Below are positions 59,159-64,000 of a stretch of 64,000 bases of DNA, one piece after another; positions within the stretch are counted from its first letter, which is position 1; every line of letters starts with the position of its first letter. The notes under the pieces are model-generated. The model did not search any database, was not told the DNA's origin, and saw nothing but the letters and a program-made list of their open reading frames with translations. The translations under genes were made by a program, and so were the position numbers. Source of the stretch: Deltaproteobacteria bacterium (GTDB lineage Bacteria > Desulfobacterota > Syntrophobacteria > Syntrophobacterales > Syntrophobacteraceae); assembly GCA_021777755.1 (NCBI GenBank), contig JAJYDE010000001.1:1-64000 (forward strand), in the 5' to 3' direction.

Positions 59159-59512
59159 TTGGCTACTACACTCATAATAATTTTTCACGTCATAGTCTGC
59201 ATTGCCCTGATGGTGATCGTGCTGCTCCAGACCGGCAAGGGGGCCGAAATGGGAGCCGCATTCGGGGGGGCGTCCCAAACACTGTTCGGAGGCTCGGGCG
59301 GCAGTTCTTTCATGAGCAAGCTGACCACGGGTGCCGCGGTGGCGTTCATGATAACCTGCATACTTCTGTCCATGGCGTCGCGGCACCTGATGCGATCGAG
59401 CAAGTCGATAATGGACGTCCAGCCTCCCGTGACACAGCAGCAGACAAAGGCGCCGGCGCAGCCCGAAGTTCCTGATGCCCGCCCGGTGAGCCCCGCCCCT
59501 TCAAACAAGTAA
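59159..59512 (+). CDS. secG: Protein translocase subunit SecG
   Basis: 117 residues from a TTG. Two membrane helices (about 4-22 and 57-77: LIIIFHVIVCIALMVIVLL and AAVAFMITCILLSMAS) flank the conserved loop LLQTGKGAEMGAAFGGASQT. A Pro/Gln-rich cytoplasmic tail follows. It assists SecYE in protein export. The tpiA-secG order is common across bacteria and supports the assignment. Confidence 0.9.
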   Translation: MATTLIIIFHVIVCIALMVIVLLQTGKGAEMGAAFGGASQTLFGGSGGSSFMSKLTTGAAVAFMITCILLSMASRHLMRSSKSIMDVQPPVTQQQTKAPAQPEVPDARPVSPAPSNK

Positions 59513-59533
59513 GGGCATAATCCGAATCGTATT

Positions 59534-59573
59534 TTCACGGGCCGGCCGGCAAATCGCCGTGCCGGCCCGTGAA
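59534..59573 (+). terminator. Hairpin at the end of the gap-pgk-tpiA-secG cluster
   Basis: TTCACGGGCCGGC (59534-59546) pairs with GCCGGCCCGTGAA (59561-59573) around a 14-base loop. The 13-bp GC-rich stem is strong but has no long T-run after it, so it may be a terminator or an mRNA-stabilising 3' structure. Confidence 0.65.
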
Positions 59574-59659
59574 TTCTTCCAGCCCTCGGGTCTCCGAGCC
59601 CGGTCACGGCTCTCGCCGGGACACCCTCTTATTTCGACTACCTCGGAAAGGAGAAAAGA

Positions 59660-60193
59660 ATGAAAGACCAAAGAGCGCAACTGCTCGATAATATGTGCGC
59701 CGCCCTGGAAATTAAGGAAAAGATGAAATCATTCTATTCCGATGCGGCGGGCAAATGTAGCGACCGCGTTGGGACCGAGACCTTCGAGATGCTGCGCGAC
59801 ATGGAAGAAAAGCACCTCGCGAGGCTCCAGCAGATGTATGCCGATCTCTTGAAGGGCGAAAGCGGGGTGGATGCGTGCCGCTTTTACGATATCGATGCTC
59901 CCGACAGAGCCGAGGTCCTGCGCAAGCTCAAGCAAAAGCGCCAGGCCGTGCCCGAGGCCTGCCTGGACGATGTGGCGGCCATCGAAGCCGGCATGGATCT
60001 GGAAAACAAGGGCATAGAAATGTTTGTCGCCAGGCTCAAAGAGACCTCCGGGTCCTCGGAGCGTGAATTTCTAAACTACATGATAGCCGAGGAAAGGTCG
60101 CACTATATTCTTCTGGCCGATCTGAAGTTCTATTATCTGGACACGGAGCACTGGCTGATGGAAAAATCTAAATCCGGCCTGGACGGCGCATAA
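59660..60193 (+). CDS. Ferritin-like/rubrerythrin-family protein
   Basis: 177 residues with AAAGGAG at the right distance. Four-helix pattern with carboxylate-rich sites: ALEIKEKMKSFYSDAA, LRDMEEKHLARLQQMYADLL (ExxH), AIEAGMDLENKGIEMFVARL, and MIAEERSHYILLADLKFYYL (ExxH). The di-iron ligands of rubrerythrins fit, but there is no rubredoxin CxxC domain. Probably protects against peroxide or stores iron in an anaerobe. Stands alone between secG and uvrB. Confidence 0.85.
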   Translation: MKDQRAQLLDNMCAALEIKEKMKSFYSDAAGKCSDRVGTETFEMLRDMEEKHLARLQQMYADLLKGESGVDACRFYDIDAPDRAEVLRKLKQKRQAVPEACLDDVAAIEAGMDLENKGIEMFVARLKETSGSSEREFLNYMIAEERSHYILLADLKFYYLDTEHWLMEKSKSGLDGA

Positions 60194-60204
60194 GGCCAGG
60201 GAGG

Positions 60205-60220
60205 CGAGGATTGCTCCTCG
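60205..60220 (+). terminator. Weak hairpin after the ferritin-like gene
   Basis: CGAGGA (60205-60210), loop TTGC, TCCTCG (60215-60220). Six-bp stem without a T-run, so only a possible terminator. Confidence 0.35.
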
Positions 60221-60283
60221 TGCCCCGGGCAAAAGTGGGGATTACAGACTTGCCGCGGGCTTTTTATAACCGGCGGGGCGGTT

Positions 60284-60289
60284 TATAAT
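60284..60289 (+). promoter_or_regulatory. Putative -10 element of uvrB
   Basis: TATAAT about 40 bases before the uvrB ATG. The matching -35 (TTTTTA at 60261-60266, 17-base spacer) is weak. No LexA-box could be recognised with confidence. Confidence 0.4.
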
Positions 60290-60329
60290 GTAATCGACTT
60301 TTACTGCACTTTTTCCCGGGGCCTTGTCT

Positions 60330-62324
60330 ATGACATTCACGTTGAAAAGCCAGTTCGAGCCGACCGGCGATCAGCCGGGGGCAATTGAAAAACTGGCGGC
60401 CAATATCGCCGGGGGAGCCGGGGAGCAGACCCTTCTGGGGGTCACGGGGTCGGGCAAGACTTTCACGATGGCCCACGTCATCGCAAGAGTCCAAAGACCC
60501 AGCTTGGTGATTGCGCCCAACAAGACCCTGGCGGCACAGCTCTACGGCGAATTCAAGTCGTTTTTCCCGGAAAACGCGGTCGAGTACTTCGTATCCTATT
60601 ACGATTATTACCAGCCCGAAGCCTACATCCCTCAATCAGACACCTATATCGCCAAGGATTCGTCCATAAACGAAACCATCGACAAGATGCGCCACTCGGC
60701 AACCCGCTCCCTGCTGGAGCGGCGGGATGTGATCATCGTTGCGAGCGTATCCTGCATATACGGCCTGGGTTCGCCACAGAGCTACCGGGAGATGCTCTTG
60801 CAGCTCAAAACCGGCCAGGAAATCCCCAGGGAAGACGTGCTGCGAAAGCTCGTCGATATTCAGTACGAAAGAAACGACTATGATTTCCATAGAGGTGTTT
60901 TCCGAGTCCGGGGCGACGTCATCGAGGTTTTCCCGGCCTACGAGGAAGACCGGGCGATACGCATCGAGTTTTTCGGCGACGAGGTCGATTCGATAAAGGA
61001 AATCGACCCTCTGACCGGCAGGACCCTTCGGCGGACAAACAGGACGGACATTTATCCTGGGACCCATTACGTCACTTCCGAAAAGACACTGGAGCGGGCG
61101 GTAAAATCAATCAAACTCGAGCTGAGCGAAAGGCTGGAATACTTCCACCGGGAAGGAAAACTTCTCGAGGCGCAGCGCATCGAGGAACGCACCCGTTTCG
61201 ACCTCGAAATGCTCATGGAACTGGGATTTTGCCACGGGATAGAAAATTATTCCAGACATCTCGACGGCCGCTCCGCCGGTTCACCTCCCTACACGCTGCT
61301 CGACTATTTCCCTGCCGATTGGCTCCTGTTCGTCGATGAAAGCCACATTTCGATCCCCCAGATCCGGGGCATGTACAACGGCGACCGGGCGAGAAAGGAG
61401 ACCCTTGTGCGCTACGGTTTCCGCCTCCCCTCGGCGCTCGACAATCGGCCCCTTGATTTCGGCGAATTCGAAAAGCGCGTTCAGCAGGCGGTCTATGTTT
61501 CCGCCACTCCCGGGCCCTATGAGCTGGCCAACACGAAAGGACGGGTGGTCGAACAGATCATCAGGCCAACAGGCCTTGTAGACCCGCCAATCGAAGTGCG
61601 GCGCGCGGACTTCCAGGTCGATAACCTGATAGGAGAAATAGGAAAGCGGATAAAGGAGGGCCACCGGGTCCTGGTGACCACCCTTACCAAGCGCATGGCC
61701 GAAGATCTCACGGAATACCTCTCCGAACTCGACATTCGGGTGCGCTACATGCACTCGGATATCGACACGATCAACCGAATCGAGACGGTTCGGGACTTGA
61801 GGCTTGGAAACTTTGACGTTCTCATCGGGATAAACCTGCTGCGTGAAGGCCTCGATATTCCGGAAGTCGCCCTCGTGGCGGTTCTTGACGCCGATAACGA
61901 GGGCTTTCTGAGATCCGAGCGCTCCCTTATCCAGACTGCGGGCCGGGCGGCCCGAAATGTCATGGGAACGGTGATACTCTATGCCAACAAGATCACCGAT
62001 TCCATGCGCCGGGCCATACAGGAGACCGACCGGCGGAGGCAAAAGCAGCTCGAATACAATGCCGCAAACAACATCGTCCCCAAATCGGTGGAAAAGGACA
62101 TTACGGACATCCTGGCCGAATACCGGATGAAGCCGCGCGACTCCGAATTTGTTTTCGAAGCGCAGGCCGATTTCGATTCGGAGGGCGAGGTCTCAGCCGA
62201 CCAGAAGATCGCCGCCCTCGAAAAGGAGATGAAAGAGGCCGCCTCGCGGCTCGAATTCGAACGAGCGGCCGCCCTTCGAGATGAAATAAAACGGCTCAGG
62301 GAAAAACAGCTGATACTGCAATAG
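60330..62324 (+). CDS. uvrB: Excinuclease ABC subunit B
   Basis: 664 residues from the ATG at 60330; an in-frame TTG six bases earlier is less likely. The damage-verifying helicase of nucleotide excision repair. Walker A is GVTGSGKT (residues 37-44), the beta-hairpin [12 protein letters not shown] is near 90-101, [11 protein letters not shown] is the DEAD-like motif II, and QTAGRAARN is motif VI. The C-terminal UVR motif ([20 protein letters not shown]) contacts UvrC. Confidence 0.97.
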   Translation: MTFTLKSQFEPTGDQPGAIEKLAANIAGGAGEQTLLGVTGSGKTFTMAHVIARVQRPSLVIAPNKTLAAQLYGEFKSFFPENAVEYFVSYYDYYQPEAYIPQSDTYIAKDSSINETIDKMRHSATRSLLERRDVIIVASVSCIYGLGSPQSYREMLLQLKTGQEIPREDVLRKLVDIQYERNDYDFHRGVFRVRGDVIEVFPAYEEDRAIRIEFFGDEVDSIKEIDPLTGRTLRRTNRTDIYPGTHYVTSEKTLERAVKSIKLELSERLEYFHREGKLLEAQRIEERTRFDLEMLMELGFCHGIENYSRHLDGRSAGSPPYTLLDYFPADWLLFVDESHISIPQIRGMYNGDRARKETLVRYGFRLPSALDNRPLDFGEFEKRVQQAVYVSATPGPYELANTKGRVVEQIIRPTGLVDPPIEVRRADFQVDNLIGEIGKRIKEGHRVLVTTLTKRMAEDLTEYLSELDIRVRYMHSDIDTINRIETVRDLRLGNFDVLIGINLLREGLDIPEVALVAVLDADNEGFLRSERSLIQTAGRAARNVMGTVILYANKITDSMRRAIQETDRRRQKQLEYNAANNIVPKSVEKDITDILAEYRMKPRDSEFVFEAQADFDSEGEVSADQKIAALEKEMKEAASRLEFERAAALRDEIKRLREKQLILQ

Positions 62325-62376
62325 GCAGCGGTTATGCGAGGCTCATCGGCTCTAACTTAGTGCGAGGAGGAGAAAC

Positions 62377-64000
62377 ATGGGTTTGCAATTGATCAGAGGT
62401 TTTCCGGCCACAACGGGGGATGATTACCAACTGAACACCATCTCTGTTCTAAGATTTGCATCCGAGGTCTATCCGGAGGTGGAAGTCGCATCGAGACGAG
62501 ATGACGGGACGCTTTTCAGGTATTCTTACCAGGCGGCTTACGAGAGGGTATGCAGGCTGGCAAACGCACTCGACCGGTTGGGCATCAGGCCCGGCGACCG
62601 GGTAGGCGTCATGGACTGGAACACCTACCGCCATTTCGAACTGTATATGGCCATATCGGGGATCGGGGCGGTGATACTGCAGATGAACCCCAGGCTTGCG
62701 GCCGAAGATATCGCCTATGTTGTGGGCCATAGCGAGGCGAGGTTCATTTTCGTAGCCGATTCGCTGATGCCGGTAATCGAATCGATCGCGGGCAAAGTCG
62801 GTAGGGTGGAAGGATTCATCGTTATTACCGACAAGGCCTCGGGGACGATCGAAACCACGCTCTCTCCCCTCGCGAGCTATGAAGAACTCCTCGGGGTCGA
62901 AAAACCCGATTACCCTTGGCGGATGATAGACGAAAAGTCGGCCTACAGCGCCTGTTACACTTCCGGAACGACCGGCAGGCCCAAGGGGGTGTACTATTCC
63001 CACCGATCGGTCTACCTTCACACAACGGCGGTTGCTCTGACCTTTGGCATAAACGTTGCGGACGTACTGCTCCAGATGGTTCCCATGTTCCACGCCCAGG
63101 GGTGGGGCTTCTGGCTGGCGGGTCCAATGACCGGGGCGAAGCTGGTCTTTAGCGGCCGATATACCTTGGAGACCACCCGCGCTCTGGTGGATTTGATCGT
63201 GGCCGAAAAAGCCACAGTGACGGCCGGGGCACCCGCGCTTTTCATGCCCATGCTCCAATATATCCGGACGATGGAGAAAAAGCCCGACTTGAGTGGGCTG
63301 CGGATAGCTTCGGGTGCCACCGAGCCTCCCTTGGCAATGATGAGAGAATTCTGGGAGCTTTGCGGGGCCGAATTCATCCATGCCTATGGCGCCACGGAGA
63401 CCTCTCCCGTAGTGACGGCAAACCGATTGAAGCCTTCGCTTCTTTCCTGGCCGAAAGAGCGGCAGTGGGAGAATCAAAAAAAACAGGGACTCCCGGTGGC
63501 GGGAATCGAAATACGGATCCTGGGGGCGGACGGCAAGGAGACGGCCCGTGACGGCAAGAGCGTGGGCGAGGTGCTGATAAGGGGACCGTGGATCGCCACG
63601 AGCTATTACAACGACCCGCGCACGGCCGATTGTTTCCGCGATGGCTACTGGATCAGCGGAGACGCCGGGGTTATCGACGAGCATGGCTACATAAAGATAA
63701 CCGACAGGGTGAAGGACATGATCAAGAGCGGGGGGGAGTGGATATCTTCGATCGATCTTGAAAACGCCATCATGGCCCACCCGGAGGTTGTGGAGGCAAG
63801 CGTGGTCGGCCTGCCCCATCCGAAGTGGCAGGAGAGGCCACTGGCGCTTGTGGTCCTCAGGCCGGAGGCGAAGGGCAAGACCAGCGGGAAGGACATCCTG
63901 GAATTTATCGGGACAAAGTTCGCCAGATGGCAACTGCCCGACGAAGTGCTCTTCGTCGCTTCCATTCCGAAAACGAGCGTTGGAAAATTCAGCAAGAAGA
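62377..64000 (+). CDS. Long-chain acyl-CoA ligase (AMP-forming), cut by window edge
   Basis: Begins at the ATG at 62377 with GAGGAGGAG upstream and stays open to the end of the window (541 codons), so the C-terminus is missing. YTSGTTGRPKGVYYS is the AMP-binding P-loop; AYGATETSP, SGDAGVIDEHGYIKI and TDRVKDMIKSGGEW are the later adenylate-forming motifs. Activates fatty acids or related carboxylates to acyl-CoA. The type with QLIRGFPATTGDDYQLNTIS at its start is FadD-like; the exact substrate is unknown. Confidence 0.93.
   Translation, partial: MGLQLIRGFPATTGDDYQLNTISVLRFASEVYPEVEVASRRDDGTLFRYSYQAAYERVCRLANALDRLGIRPGDRVGVMDWNTYRHFELYMAISGIGAVILQMNPRLAAEDIAYVVGHSEARFIFVADSLMPVIESIAGKVGRVEGFIVITDKASGTIETTLSPLASYEELLGVEKPDYPWRMIDEKSAYSACYTSGTTGRPKGVYYSHRSVYLHTTAVALTFGINVADVLLQMVPMFHAQGWGFWLAGPMTGAKLVFSGRYTLETTRALVDLIVAEKATVTAGAPALFMPMLQYIRTMEKKPDLSGLRIASGATEPPLAMMREFWELCGAEFIHAYGATETSPVVTANRLKPSLLSWPKERQWENQKKQGLPVAGIEIRILGADGKETARDGKSVGEVLIRGPWIATSYYNDPRTADCFRDGYWISGDAGVIDEHGYIKITDRVKDMIKSGGEWISSIDLENAIMAHPEVVEASVVGLPHPKWQERPLALVVLRPEAKGKTSGKDILEFIGTKFARWQLPDEVLFVASIPKTSVGKFSKK

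Noticed and set aside
59534-59573. Hairpin after secG considered as a tRNA
   Set aside because: No anticodon or T-arm pattern and no CCA end; it is a single long stem, better explained as a 3' hairpin.
62449-63933. 494-codon minus-strand open frame at the right end
   Set aside because: Shadow of the acyl-CoA ligase, whose adenylate-forming motifs are clear on the plus strand.

Overview
The window looks like a chromosomal segment of a Gram-negative, probably deltaproteobacterial (Desulfobacterota, Syntrophobacter-like) bacterium. This is an inference from gene content: a gap-pgk-tpiA-secG cluster, a Wza/Wzz/Wzx/Wzy envelope polysaccharide locus, an MlaA homologue, outer-membrane barrels, and decayed IS66 and IS5 elements. 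No rRNA, tRNA or CRISPR array was recognised.

Layout. (1) 0.3-4.5 kb: a Wzi-like outer-membrane protein divergent from a secreted beta-helix protein. (2) 4.7-50.9 kb: one very long, almost entirely minus-strand polysaccharide locus, read from about 50.9 kb down to a strong hairpin terminator near 4.57 kb. Its promoter-proximal end has a methyltransferase, the initiating sugar-phosphate transferase, a split transketolase with two aminotransferases, Wza and Wzz. Next come an SpsC/E/F/G-like set (DegT aminotransferase, NeuB-type synthase, cytidylyltransferase, cytidylyltransferase-PseG fusion) with an iron-ADH, a LIC12162-family protein, Wzy and Wzx. After these lies a module of HpcH/HpaI aldolase, KdsB-like cytidylyltransferase, methyltransferase, 2-hydroxyacid dehydrogenase, SDR and HAD phosphatase. 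The distal part has acyltransferases, a TIGR04326-family protein, a CDP-glucose branch (RfbF/RfbG/RmlC-like/SDR), glycosyltransferases and an AsnB-like amidotransferase. (3) 15.9-19.6 kb and parts of 5.4-8.4 kb are a graveyard of duplicated, deleted or nonsense-mutated glycosyltransferase, acyltransferase and methyltransferase genes. (4) 50.9-53.4 kb: IS5 remnant, a one-domain HARE-HTH gene and small inverted repeats. (5) 53.4-64.0 kb: housekeeping genes: MlaA-like, SAM hydroxide adenosyltransferase, gap-pgk-tpiA-secG, a ferritin-like protein, uvrB, and an acyl-CoA ligase cut by the window edge.

How it works together. The locus has initiation (sugar transferase), assembly (glycosyltransferases), flipping (Wzx), polymerisation (Wzy), chain-length control (Wzz) and export (Wza, with Wzi at the surface). 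Almost every dedicated sugar-activation enzyme uses CTP (RfbF, KdsB-like, SpsF-like, PseF-like), so the polymer probably contains several CMP/CDP-activated sugars, at least one a 3-deoxy-ulosonic or nonulosonic-like acid. The strongest candidate for an undescribed pathway is the aldolase/KdsB/dehydrogenase/SDR/HAD module at 23.4-28.6 kb. The split transketolase-aminotransferase group at 45.3-49.4 kb is second.
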